This document shows positions 36,182-44,407 of a DNA stretch of 64,000 nucleotides, in pieces. This DNA comes from Cellulomonas humilata (lineage in GTDB: Bacteria; Actinomycetota; Actinomycetes; Actinomycetales; Cellulomonadaceae). Location of the stretch: the NCBI RefSeq assembly GCF_013359775.1, contig NZ_JABMCI010000067.1:186001-250000 (forward strand), written 5' to 3'. Each line of letters starts with the position of its first letter. Position 1 is the first letter of the stretch. The notes below the pieces were generated by a model. The model was not told the DNA's origin. It was given only the letters and a program-made list of their open reading frames with translations, and did no database searches. A program made the translations under genes and the position numbers.

Positions 36182-37441
36182 ATGCGGCGACCTGAGGAAC
36201 GCGACACAGACCTGTCGAGGCGCGAGCTGGTCGCTCTGTCCGGGGCCTTCGCGGACGACGACGCCGCCGATCCGCATTCCCTGTCGCGGGCAGACCTTCG
36301 GCGTCGCGTGAGGCACGCGTCGAGTCGTCAGGACGACATCCGCCGACGAGCCGAACCGCGGAATCTACCCGCCTGGTTGACCGACTTCACCGGCCGCGCG
36401 CACGTCGGTTGGGAGGACGACTGGCTCGACGGTGCTGCGGCCCTAGTGCTCGGCGACGGCGAGCGGACGTGGGAGCTCCCCGCCGGCATGACGGATGGCG
36501 ACGTTCTGCTGACAGTGCTTGGCACCGACCCTGCTCTGGTTGTGAGTGCGGAGCTCGTGAGCGACGAAGGCCGAGCGTTCGAGCGAATCATGCTGACCGA
36601 CGCGATCCCGTGGGACGGGCTCGCCGTCACCGTCGATGGCGAGCCGGTGGCGGACACCACGACACTCGACACCTGTGGCCGGGCCATCGACGCGTTGGTC
36701 GCGATGGTGAATGCGCCGCACGCCGTTCTTATCGACGGGTCGCAATGCTTCGAAGCGCACAGTGCGGCCCACGTTTTGAAGCTGCTTCAGGACCGCGACG
36801 AGTCCACCGTGTGCGGTAGCTGCGACGAGCCGTTGCACCCTGCCGACTCCTCGCTGCATCACGAGCCGCTCCCGAGTCGCGTAGAGCTCCAGGACCTTGT
36901 CGACGAGGCGAGCCTGCTGTGCGTTCCGTGCCATCGCCTCCTGCATTTCCCGACCCTCGACGGACTGCGGCGGCGGACCCGTCCGTCCTGCCCGAGGTGT
37001 GGCCTGCGAGAAATGGTGCGTCCGATCGTCTGGGGATTGCCGTCGATCGATGACGCCTCACGCGAGGACGTCATGTTCGCCGGTTGCGTGGTTCCGGCCG
37101 GCGTCCTGCCGACTTGGTCCTGCGACGCCTGTGATCTGCCGTTCGCGAGCGTCAGCGTGCTCGACGGTGACATTCGCGAGTCGGATCCCCGTGGCTTGTC
37201 CCGAAGTGCCGGAGGGTTCATCGCCTCGCCGCGGGCGTTGTGCTGGTATCTCGGTGCGCGCGACCTGGACGACGCTGCGGTTGAACTGTCGGACGACGAG
37301 CCGTGGACCTTCGCACTCGAGAGCGACGAGGCGGACCTCGACATCCGGTACCGGGCGGTGAAAATCACGCTCGCCTATCCGTTCACGGTGCGTGAGTTCC
37401 ATGGCGTGCTCGAGGATTTGACCAGTGGAGAACTCGGCTGA
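36182..37441 (+). CDS. HNH endonuclease with an extra zinc ribbon
   Basis: A 419-residue protein. A classic HNH zinc nuclease motif lies at about residues 215-265: CGSC, then SSLHHEPL, then LCVPCHRLLH. A second zinc ribbon follows (CPRCG ... CDAC). The N-terminal ~200 residues are unfamiliar and may recognise DNA or its modification. HNH nucleases with such added domains are common in restriction loci; sitting at the end of the BREX island, it could be a type IV-like enzyme or an independent defence gene. The start at 36,182 is supported by the TAGCGT box 7 nt upstream, which implies a leaderless mRNA and separate transcription from the AddAB-like operon. Confidence 0.75.
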   Translation: MRRPEERDTDLSRRELVALSGAFADDDAADPHSLSRADLRRRVRHASSRQDDIRRRAEPRNLPAWLTDFTGRAHVGWEDDWLDGAAALVLGDGERTWELPAGMTDGDVLLTVLGTDPALVVSAELVSDEGRAFERIMLTDAIPWDGLAVTVDGEPVADTTTLDTCGRAIDALVAMVNAPHAVLIDGSQCFEAHSAAHVLKLLQDRDESTVCGSCDEPLHPADSSLHHEPLPSRVELQDLVDEASLLCVPCHRLLHFPTLDGLRRRTRPSCPRCGLREMVRPIVWGLPSIDDASREDVMFAGCVVPAGVLPTWSCDACDLPFASVSVLDGDIRESDPRGLSRSAGGFIASPRALCWYLGARDLDDAAVELSDDEPWTFALESDEADLDIRYRAVKITLAYPFTVREFHGVLEDLTSGELG

Positions 37442-38115
37442 GCGCGGCGATGTCAGCGGTCCTGACTACGGTTCGGTGGTATGAGCAGCGCACACCGCCA
37501 TGGTTCCGGGGTTTCCAACCCCAGCCCACCCGGGCGGGATTGAGCCTCGAGGATTCAACATGTCGTTCTCCCCGTCTTCGTTCCGCGCGTTTCTGAACGA
37601 GCGCGGCTTCCACTCCGGCGCCTACGTGCGTCCGACGCCACTGCGCGCTCGGCTGGGCCACGCCCCTAGAGTTCGAGAACACCACCCGCCCGCAGCCGAC
37701 CGCTCCTCACCAATGAGTCCGTCGAACCGGGCCAAGATCAAACTGTCCGGGAAACCGGGCCAGGCTCCCTGGCGCCATGGTGCTGCTCGGGGTGTGCGCA
37801 GCTCGTAGGGGATGCCCTTCTGGCGGCGCAGGGCCGACAGCACGGCGAGTATCTCGTGCCGGGCTAGGTCCGGAATGAGGGTGACGTGTATCGGCCGGCC
37901 TTCGCCGATCTTGTTTTGCGCGGTGATCACACCGTCGTCCCGCCACCGCTCACCCGCCGACCTGCGCCGACACCGCCACCACTGCTGGTCGAGGCTGACG
38001 AGTTCGTCCTCCCCGCAGTGGTGCCGGCTCTGGCGGTCACGACCTGGGTCGCTACGCTCGGATGGTTGGTGCACCACACCAGGGGGCGCTCTCGTCTCGT
38101 CATCAGGAGGCAGTC
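37442..38115. other. Stretch without a supportable gene
   Basis: Apart from the hairpin at 37,508 I see only short frames that could be debris: a plus-strand frame from 37,561 (MSFSPSSFRAFLNERGFH...) and a minus-strand stretch near 37,780-37,920 (DLARHEILAVLSALRRQKG). Neither has a convincing full-length reading or a known match. Together with the pseudogene downstream this suggests an eroded mobile-element segment. Confidence 0.5.
37508..37522 (+). terminator. Short hairpin downstream of the HNH gene
   Basis: GGGGTT and AACCCC form a perfect 6-bp stem with a 3-nt loop 66 nt after the HNH stop. No T-run follows, so it is only a weak terminator candidate. Confidence 0.3.
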
Positions 38116-38679
38116 GTGGGACGCAAGGTGGACACGTCCCTGATGACGCACGCCGAAGTGTTGGAGTACGAGCGCCGCACAGGGGTGCTGCGGTACATCT
38201 CGCAGACGAATGCGACCGACCATCTCCCGGAAACGGCCATGTCCCGGCTGCACCGGTTGAAGGTCGGGTACTGGGTTGGTGGGCTGACCGCTACCGGTCT
38301 GGCGGTGCTCGCCCCGTTCATCGTGGGTGCAGAACCGATCATGGGCATGGTCGCGGGGATTCTCACTGCGTTCACGTTGGGCTGCTTGTTGTCGGTTACG
38401 TACTCATGCCAGGTTCAGCTCGCGACCCAGCGGTGGAAGCGCGGCTACTTGATGGAGATCGGATACCACACCCGTACGGAACGTCCCGGCTCGGCCCCAT
38501 CAGGCTCAAGCAGCAGTGGTGGTGGGTATTCGTCCGGTCAGTCGTACCCGGTGACTGATGGCATGCACGACCCGGTGACGTACTCCCACCGTGGTGGGTA
38601 TGACACGTTCGGGCGCATGGAGGCGTTCGGCATCGATGACTACGAGACGTACAAGAACAACGTCGAGGAAGCCGAGTAA
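38116..38679 (+). CDS. Small membrane protein of unknown function
   Basis: A 187-residue protein with two adjacent hydrophobic segments at about residues 55-100 (VGYWVGGLTATGLAVLAPF and MVAGILTAFTLGCLLSV). The C-terminal tail is Ser/Gly/Tyr-rich. The GTG at 38,116 was chosen because AGGAGG lies 5 nt upstream; an in-frame ATG at 38,062 lacks such a site. The following pseudogene belongs to a family found with actinobacterial conjugative or integrative elements, so this is probably mobile-element cargo. I do not recognise a named family. Confidence 0.6.
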   Translation: MGRKVDTSLMTHAEVLEYERRTGVLRYISQTNATDHLPETAMSRLHRLKVGYWVGGLTATGLAVLAPFIVGAEPIMGMVAGILTAFTLGCLLSVTYSCQVQLATQRWKRGYLMEIGYHTRTERPGSAPSGSSSSGGGYSSGQSYPVTDGMHDPVTYSHRGGYDTFGRMEAFGIDDYETYKNNVEEAE

Positions 38680-38703
38680 CCCGACCGGCGGTGTGCCGCA
38701 CAC

Positions 38704-39197
38704 GTGACGGTTCGTCGCGTTGACCCTCAACCACTTGGGGGAGCACTTACCTGTGGTGACCACCTCGGTGCCGGGTTGGTGGTGACTGTTCACGGTGCGA
38801 CGTCCCCGGACCGCGCCGAGGGCGACCGGGGCGCGATCGCTCGCATGCAACTGACCGGGCCAGCGATCCCCTTGACGATCGAGGGCCCAGCGATGGGCGT
38901 CGTCGGGGTGCCGCTGTGACTATGGACCGACGTCGGCCCGACGACGCGGGGTTCGAACTTCGCCATGGGGTCCGTGACCGGGCTGGCCGTGACCGAGACC
39001 GCGCAGGTTCGGCAGATCGTGTGGGACATGGGTGACGGCCGCGCCGAGACGTGCCGAAGCGACGCGACGGCGCACTACACGGGGGGATCGTGTCCCCCAC
39101 GTGTCAGCACATCTACGAGAAGTCATCTGCCGGGCAGTCAGGTGAGGCCTACCCGGTCACCGCGACTACCACGTGGATCGTGGAGAGCGATACCTAG
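38704..39197 (+). pseudogene. Broken gene of a PKD-type mobile-element-associated protein
   Basis: Reading across two defects gives pieces such as AMGVVGVPL, LWTDVG, GSVTGLAVTETAQV, IVWDMGDG, SPTCQHIYEKSS and YPVTATTTWIV. These match a common actinobacterial family (PKD-like fold, often mislabelled ATP/GTP-binding) encoded on conjugative elements. The TGA at 38,917 stands exactly where the family has Trp, so TGG became TGA. A one-base shift near the G-run at about 39,077-39,082 moves the C-terminal third to another frame. The 5' end is also weak. The gene is dead, and it marks this stretch as a decayed mobile element. Confidence 0.7.
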
Positions 39198-39229
39198 AAC
39201 AACGAGCAGCTGGGCCGCGACGCCGGCAG

Positions 39230-39841
39230 CTACCATTCGCTCGCCTCGACCGCGTCCAAGATCCGGCTTATTAGGACGTCCGGACGGTCGGTCAAAGCTA
39301 GCAAGCCCGCCGGTACCGGACGAGCCAGGTCGACACTGCCGATGTAGCCAATCACCGGAATGCCGTATTGCTCAGCGACGTCGCGGGCCAGGTCGATGCC
39401 GGCCGTTGGTGACTCGGCTCGCTCAATGTCCGTGATGACGACGCCGAAATCGTCCTCGTCGAGTAGCTGGAACGCGCGCTTGGATGTCCTGGCGTTCACG
39501 ACAGTCAACCCCGCCACGCGTAGGAAACGGCGCTCGACCTTGTTGCCGTGCGGTTGATCGTCGACCCATAGGACCTGGACGCCCATCAGTCGCGGCGCGA
39601 GGCGAGCAGCGCGTTCCTCGATACCTCGGGCGATGCCTGCCGAGACCTTTTGATTGGGTTTCGCTTCGATCAATGCCTGCGTCGCCAGCTCAAGCTCGAA
39701 TCCGGCGACCTTGATCCGGGTCGTGCGGCTGGTCAATCCCGCGATCTGCTTCCGGAACACTACGAGGACGATCCCGATGACCAGGAGCGAGCACACAGGC
39801 ACGATCAGGCCTATCAGTGCGACCTGCACGTCGTCGCTCAC
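39230..39841 (-). CDS. Membrane-anchored receiver-like domain protein
   Basis: A 203-residue protein. Residues ~8-28 form one transmembrane helix (LIGLIVPVCSLLVIGIVLVV). After a ~55-residue linker comes a receiver-like fold (about 87-200): VQVLWVDDQPHGN gives the acidic pair D94/D95, and GVVITDIERAE puts D138 at the phospho-acceptor position. Receiver-like proteins with this extended pattern have been proposed as nucleotide or stress sensors in prokaryotic immune loci. No kinase or output domain is nearby. The GTG start has AAGGA about 7 nt upstream. It sits among degraded mobile-element genes inside the proposed attachment site, so it is probably island cargo. Confidence 0.65.
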   Translation of the reverse strand: MSDDVQVALIGLIVPVCSLLVIGIVLVVFRKQIAGLTSRTTRIKVAGFELELATQALIEAKPNQKVSAGIARGIEERAARLAPRLMGVQVLWVDDQPHGNKVERRFLRVAGLTVVNARTSKRAFQLLDEDDFGVVITDIERAESPTAGIDLARDVAEQYGIPVIGYIGSVDLARPVPAGLLALTDRPDVLISRILDAVEASEW

Positions 39842-40470
39842 GGTCTTTCCTTCCGTTGCATCTCCGCACGGTAGCGGCTCCTACTAGCGAGCGCCGATCA
39901 TCTGTGAGGCCGCCACTTGAAGTCCTGCGTCTCGCCCCTCGACGCGCTCGGCGGTACGCGAGCGAGACCGGTCGCAGGGCTTGAGCGGCCGGGCTGGCCT
40001 CGATCTGTCTCGCCCCGGGTTCAGTTGATGCTCGCACCTGAAGCTTCGGCCTCCGCCGCAGCGGTGTTCAGGCCTCATCCTCGGTTCCAAGGTCAGGATC
40101 ATCCAAGCGACCCAGGGCGATTCAAGTGGGGCGAGACGGTCCGTCTCGACCCCTTCACAGCCGCGGCAACCAGACCGATAGCTCACCGACTAAACGCGAT
40201 CGTCGCGAAGCTAGTCAGCAGTGGCAACGCTGTTGAAGGCGGAGCCGTGACTGCGCTGACGTCCTCGAGCGCAATGGGTGCTCTTCACGAGGAACTCGAG
40301 CGGATAGTTCAGATGAGAGCCGCGGATCTCATCTCCGACGATGAAGGAGCGGTGTTTCGAGCCAGGCTTATGGGCTGATTCGAACGACAGGCTTGTTCTG
40401 GTCGGTTCGTGGAATGGCAGATGCCGCGGTTACCGTCCCGCGATTGCCGATACAGGGCTACCCTCCGACC
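39842..40470. other. Stretch without an intact gene; possible 3' gene fragment
   Basis: A plus-strand frame ending at 40,378 has a coding-like last ~65 residues (IAHRLNAIVAKLVSSGNAV, then HEELERIVQMRAADLISDDE). The N-terminal side reads as random high-GC translation. It may be the remaining 3' end of a deleted gene. Nothing else is supportable before the leaderless start at 40,471. Confidence 0.4.
40459..40464 (+). promoter_or_regulatory. -10 box of a probable leaderless promoter
   Basis: TACCCT stands 6 nt before the ATG at 40,471. Confidence 0.4.
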
Positions 40471-41007
40471 ATGAGCGAGGATCCGTTCGCGCCCGAGCCC
40501 TTCCTAATCGTCTTGGGCAAGGTCGTCATGGAACTCGCGATCCTCGAGTCCTCCCTCATCGGACTGATCGGCCAGCTCCGGCCTTCGGCTGACGCGTCGG
40601 GCGACCACTTCATCAAAAAGGTGTACGCGTCAACCACTGCGACGATTCGATCTGAGCTCGCCGCGACCGCCACCCGACACGAGGACAACCACCCGGCAGT
40701 CGTCGCGCTGAGCGAAGGGTTCGGTGCACTCGCCGACCGTCGTAACCTGTTCATACATGGGGTCTGGACCGACTTCGATCCTGAGCGAAATTCAGCAACT
40801 ATCACGAAGCAAGACGCGGGCGTTCGACGGTCGAAGAAGTTGGCAGATGCACGCGTCTCGACCACGATCACACTTGAGGAGTTCCTCACATTCGCAGATG
40901 AGGTCGAGAGGCTCAATCGTGAAACAGCTCGTATCTGGGCTGGGATCCGAGGCGCAGAGGTTGCAGACGTGGCCGATGGTGAGCCTCCACGGGATCCGGC
41001 CCGGTAA
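40471..41007 (+). CDS. HEPN-like protein of unknown function
   Basis: A 178-residue, mainly helical protein. It contains RNLFIHG, an R-X4-H motif (R91, H96) of the kind found in HEPN RNase folds and in abortive-infection proteins. The preceding helix (VALSEGFGALADR) and the following GVW are also usual around that motif. No antitoxin-like partner is adjacent. The ATG at 40,471 is chosen over an in-frame upstream ATG because of the TACCCT box 6 nt before it. It is the last gene before the putative attachment site. RNase activity is inference from the short motif only. Confidence 0.5.
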   Translation: MSEDPFAPEPFLIVLGKVVMELAILESSLIGLIGQLRPSADASGDHFIKKVYASTTATIRSELAATATRHEDNHPAVVALSEGFGALADRRNLFIHGVWTDFDPERNSATITKQDAGVRRSKKLADARVSTTITLEEFLTFADEVERLNRETARIWAGIRGAEVADVADGEPPRDPAR

Positions 41008-41043
41008 ATGCGCTCGGCCGGGAGTGCGCATTCAACGAGCTCC

Positions 41044-41227
41044 CGTTGACCACGTCAACGAAACGGCTCCGAATCTGAAGATCGCGCCGGAGGGACCGTA
41101 GCGGAGCTGCAGGTCAGACGTCCGCCGGCTCGTGTCAACGAGAGCCGTATCGTCTTCGATTCCCGCCACCTCCATCTGCCCGCCCTGCGGAAACGCATGG
41201 CCATGTAGGAAGGAGCGTCTCGTTGAC
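41044..41227. repeat. Four GTCAACG heptamers around the attachment-site core
   Basis: GTCAACG or its complement occurs at 41,044-41,050 (minus), 41,054-41,060 (plus), 41,134-41,140 (plus) and 41,221-41,227 (minus). The first two make a perfect 7-bp inverted repeat with a 3-nt spacer. Short repeats of this kind around a core site are typical arm-type sites for a tyrosine integrase or excisionase. Confidence 0.6.
41155..41174 (+). other. Putative att site: 3' end of a tmRNA or tRNA-Ala gene
   Basis: TTCGATTCCCGCCACCTCCA fits the last 20 nt before CCA of a tmRNA or alanine tRNA: T-loop TTCGATT, 3' half of the T-stem CCCGC, 3' strand of the acceptor CACCTCC with U70 (partner of the G3-U70 pair), and discriminator A. 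The upstream bases do not complete a T-stem, so only the 3' fragment is here. Integrative elements using such genes leave the whole gene at one end and this fragment at the other. The orientation predicts an intact gene to the left, outside the window, with the island in between. Confidence 0.6.
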
Positions 41228-41241
41228 GTGGAGCTGCTTTA

Positions 41242-41270
41242 GTGTCTGTGGCCCCCCATCAGGGAGACAC
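41242..41270 (-). terminator. Weak hairpin downstream of the ZIP gene
   Basis: GTGTCT and AGACAC pair 12 nt past the stop of the minus-strand ZIP gene, with a loop rich in C and G. There is no T-run. It may be the terminator of that gene. Confidence 0.25.
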
Positions 41271-41281
41271 GGCCTAGAACA

Positions 41282-41989
41282 TCACGTCAGCGCCGACAGG
41301 CCCGCGGCGACGGCGAATCCCAGGACAGCTGCCAGGCCAGCCTTGTCCCGGGCCTTCTCCGTGGCCTCGGGGATCATCGAGCCCACGAGCATGACGAGCA
41401 GGGCGCCTGCGGCGAAGCCGTCGACCGCGGCCTCGAACCGCTCTGCGGTGACCCGTGCGACCGCGTAGCCACCGAGTGTCGCCAGCGTGCAGGCGACAGC
41501 GACCAGCGCCCACAACCTCATGATGCGTCCAGGGGACTGGCCGGCCGCTCTCATGTCGCTGGACGAGCCGATCGCCTCGGGCAGGTTCGACACGAAGATC
41601 GAGACCAGCAGCGCGACGCCGACGCCTGCACCTTCAGCCAGCCCGAGCCCGAGCACCGCTTGCTCGGGGATGCCGTCGAGCAGGGCCCCGAGAGCGAGGG
41701 GGAGGCCGGCGAGACCGGCAGCCGACCGGGTGCCCAGTCGCTGGACGAGGCGATCGGCGATGTAGAACGTCACGGCGCCGGCGGCGAGGCCAGTCGCCAG
41801 CGCCAGTCCTCCGCCCTTGACGTAGCCCTCCTTGACCAGCTCGAACGAGACGCTCGAGATGAGAGCTCCGGCACCGAAACCGAGGACGACCCCGATCAGT
41901 CCGCGGGGCCATCGTCGTGAGATGCCCAACGCGGCGCCGATGACGAGCGACGATGCAGCTACACCGCCCCAGCCCAGTGCTTCCCACAT
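41282..41989 (-). CDS. ZIP-family metal permease
   Basis: A 235-residue integral membrane protein with about eight hydrophobic helices. The region ALGALLDGIPEQAVLGLGLAEG and IFVSNLPEAIGSSSDM fits the metal-binding helices of ZIP transporters, although the usual second His-rich site is mostly replaced. It should import divalent metal such as zinc across the cytoplasmic membrane. The ATG at 41,989 has GGAGGG about 7 nt upstream; longer in-frame starts read through non-coding sequence. It is the first intact gene to the right of the putative att site and is probably chromosomal backbone. Confidence 0.8.
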   Translation of the reverse strand: MWEALGWGGVAASSLVIGAALGISRRWPRGLIGVVLGFGAGALISSVSFELVKEGYVKGGGLALATGLAAGAVTFYIADRLVQRLGTRSAAGLAGLPLALGALLDGIPEQAVLGLGLAEGAGVGVALLVSIFVSNLPEAIGSSSDMRAAGQSPGRIMRLWALVAVACTLATLGGYAVARVTAERFEAAVDGFAAGALLVMLVGSMIPEATEKARDKAGLAAVLGFAVAAGLSALT

Positions 41990-42149
41990 CGTTGGTCCCT
42001 CCGCCCTCAGAAGCCTCCGGCGGGCTGTCTGAGCTCCGAAACTCCCATCCCCAATGCCACGACGTCCACGGTTGCGGCGAGCTCTGAATGAGCGTGGACA
42101 GGCGACGACCTCCCGGCGTGGAGTGGGGACTGCTGAAGGTTCGCACTCG

Positions 42150-42565
42150 ATGACCAGGAGGTCGTCGTGTGATGCTGCTTTGACCCCGGTGGTGCCCCTG
42201 CGCATCGCGCGGCTGATCGTCGATGAAGGGTGGCCGGTCGCCCGGTCGGCCGAGGGGTTTCACGTCTCGCGGCCGACCGCGAAGCTGGAAGAAGCGGTTG
42301 TCCCCGATCGCGATCGGTGCCCGCCTGGGCATGCCGGCCACGACGGTGCACACCGTGCTGACCCCTGCCGGCTCAACCGGCGCTCCCACGTGGACATCCG
42401 CACCGGGGAACCGATCCGCCGCTGCGAGCCCCCTACGCCGGGGCGATGACTCACGTCGACGTGAAGAAGCTCGGCAACATCGACGGCGGCGGGGTGGCGG
42501 TTCGTCGGCCGCCAGCAAGGCGACCGACACCGCTCAGCGACGCCGGTCGAGACCAAGAGTGAGCG
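42150..42565 (+). mobile_element. IS481-family transposase remnant
   Basis: Pieces of an IS481-type transposase N-terminus follow each other in different frames. They are DAALTPVVPLRIARLIVDEGW and VARSAEGFHVSRPTAK, then KKRLSPIAIGARLGMPATTV, then CRLNRRSHVDIRTGEPIRR, then THVDVKKLGNIDGGG, then FVGRQQGD. About 40 residues are missing after SRPTAK, and at least three frameshifts are needed. The DDE catalytic part is absent, so this is a dead fragment. I saw no terminal inverted repeats. Confidence 0.8.
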
Positions 42566-42657
42566 GTTCAGCTAGCCCTCTCACCAGGCCCTTCGTCCCG
42601 CACGAGAGCCGGGGACTACTCACTAGCGTCCTGGGGAGGACCACCCGGGAGGCTCAC

Positions 42658-43470
42658 GTGGACGAACGCCGGAACACGGCACGACAAGCGTTGGCGTCGG
42701 TGCCGGTCAACGCGATGTTCGCCCAGGCGGCGCTCGACCTCGGAGCGCCGCTGTGGTCCGACCGAGAGGCCGACGCGCGCGCGTTCCACGTCGTGCACCC
42801 GTACGGCATGTCGTTCGTGTGGGGGCCGGCGGTCGACGAGGCCTTCCCGCTAGTCGTCTCGCACCTCGCCGGCCGGCGCGCGGGCGAGGAGTGGCTCCAG
42901 GTCGAGCCGCGATGGACGGGGCTCGGCTGGGACGACGCCTTGAGAGTCGCGGACGCCTCGTCGCCCGGCTGTGGCGGCGTGACGACGGCCCGGCACACAC
43001 GCGTGAACTTCGCCTTCGACGAGGCTGCGCACGCGGTGCGCCGGGGGGAGTCCGTCCCGCCGGATGGGTGGGTCGCTCGACGGGCCACCGCCGAGGACTT
43101 CGGCTGGGCGGGGTCGGTCGTGCCGAGTCGTTTCTGGTCCGACGCCGGGTCGTTCCTCGCGCAGGGCGGCGGCGTCGCTCTCGCGCGTGGCGACGAGGTC
43201 GGTGCGATGGCGTTCGCCTCGTACCGTCAGGGGAGTCGGGTAGAGCTGGGGATCGAGACCGCGCCACCGTGGCGACGGCGGGGATTCGCGGCCGCCGCTG
43301 CAGCGACGATGATCGACGTGGCACTCGATGCGGGCCTCGTTCCCGTGTGGTCCTGCCGGGAGGACAACGTCGGTTCGTTCCGCCTCGCCACCGCGCTCGG
43401 CTTCACGCCGACCACACGGACCCCGTACTTCCACCTGGTCGCGTCCGGTCGGGGCGGCCTGGCCTCCTGA
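42658..43470 (+). CDS. GNAT-family N-acetyltransferase
   Basis: A 270-residue protein. The C-terminal half is a GCN5-related acetyltransferase fold: VALARGDEVGAMAFASY, the acetyl-CoA loop PPWRRRGFA, and DNVGSFRLATALGF. The N-terminal ~130 residues form a different, uncharacterised domain. It should transfer an acetyl group from acetyl-CoA to an amine; the substrate is unknown. The GTG at 42,658 has GGGAGG 5 nt before it, and a TAGCGT box lies at 42,624-42,629. It stands alone between the IS remnant and a convergent operon. Confidence 0.8.
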   Translation: MDERRNTARQALASVPVNAMFAQAALDLGAPLWSDREADARAFHVVHPYGMSFVWGPAVDEAFPLVVSHLAGRRAGEEWLQVEPRWTGLGWDDALRVADASSPGCGGVTTARHTRVNFAFDEAAHAVRRGESVPPDGWVARRATAEDFGWAGSVVPSRFWSDAGSFLAQGGGVALARGDEVGAMAFASYRQGSRVELGIETAPPWRRRGFAAAAAATMIDVALDAGLVPVWSCREDNVGSFRLATALGFTPTTRTPYFHLVASGRGGLAS

Positions 43471-43625
43471 GGGGCGCCCCATCCGGCGGTAGCCGCGCCG
43501 AGACGCTATCGGCCCTCACGCCTGGCGTGACACTCCGGACCAGTCCAGGTGCTTCGCGGCGAGGACGAACCGGTCGGCCTTGATCGCGGCGGACGCTAGC
43601 CAGCGCGCTAACACGCGGCAGGTGC

Positions 43626-44405
43626 CTAAGGCTCAACCGGAAGCGGGATCTCCTCAAGCACGACGCCGGTCTCGATCAACGTGCTCAGGGTCTGGGTGAA
43701 CCGCGCTGCAGGTGCCCCGTCGATCACGGCGTGATCAAAGCTCAAGGTCAGCGGCAGCATCGGCCGAACGACCACGACTCCGTCGCGCACGACTGAGCGG
43801 TCCGCGATCCGCCCCACCGTCGCGATCACCGTCAGAGGTGCGAGCGGAATGGCCCACCCCCACCCGCCGGCGAACATCCCGATCGACGTGACTCCGACCG
43901 CGGGTCCGAACGTGGCGGCGATGTCGGGTCTGGTGGCGGCGACTCGGATGGCGGTCCGCCGAAGGGGTCCGGGCAGGCGGATCAGCGCCCCGATGAGCCC
44001 GCTCGGGCGGTGCAGCTCACCCGGCCCGTGCTTCGCGCACTGCAGGGTCTGCGAGATCGTCGCGCAGGACTGCCGGTCGGCGTCGGCCACGGTGATGGCG
44101 TCGAGGACGGTGCGTCCCTGCCAGTGCCGCTCCACGGTCGCGCCGATGTCGACGCGGTCGAAGGAGACGATCGCGTTGCCGGCCTTGCGGGCGTTCACCT
44201 CGGGGTGCATCGCGACCGCCCGTGCCACGCTCGCGATGACGAAGGCGGTCCACGACACGTGCGGCTCGGATGCGGCGATGCGCGCCATGGGGGCGGTCAC
44301 GTCGAGCTCGAGCAGGGCGTGGACCGGGAACCGTCGACTCGCGCCCGCCAGCCTGTCCAGGATCGGCTGGCGTTCCCGGGGCACAGCCCGCACGACGTAG
44401 GCCAT
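43626..44405 (-). CDS. Stand-alone E2-type acyltransferase (2-oxoacid dehydrogenase fold)
   Basis: A 259-residue protein with the catalytic domain fold of E2 acyltransferases and chloramphenicol acetyltransferase. The motif SFDHAVIDGAPAARF holds the catalytic His and the DG pair. There is no lipoyl domain or E1-binding domain, so it is not a regular dehydrogenase E2; lone proteins of this kind are frequent in actinobacteria and their acyl acceptors are unknown. It starts 2 nt after the stop of the esterase gene, so the two are probably translated together. Confidence 0.8.
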   Translation of the reverse strand: MAYVVRAVPRERQPILDRLAGASRRFPVHALLELDVTAPMARIAASEPHVSWTAFVIASVARAVAMHPEVNARKAGNAIVSFDRVDIGATVERHWQGRTVLDAITVADADRQSCATISQTLQCAKHGPGELHRPSGLIGALIRLPGPLRRTAIRVAATRPDIAATFGPAVGVTSIGMFAGGWGWAIPLAPLTVIATVGRIADRSVVRDGVVVVRPMLPLTLSFDHAVIDGAPAARFTQTLSTLIETGVVLEEIPLPVEP

Positions 44406-44407
44406 GG

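Noticed and set aside
37622-38077. Minus-strand 151-codon frame before the small membrane protein gene
   Set aside because: Part of it looks coding-like, but the ends do not, there is no ribosome site, and I recognise no family. It is treated as possible debris.
41100-41180. Complete tRNA or tmRNA gene at the att core
   Set aside because: Only the 3' 20 nt fit. The bases before them do not form the 5' T-stem or any anticodon arm.
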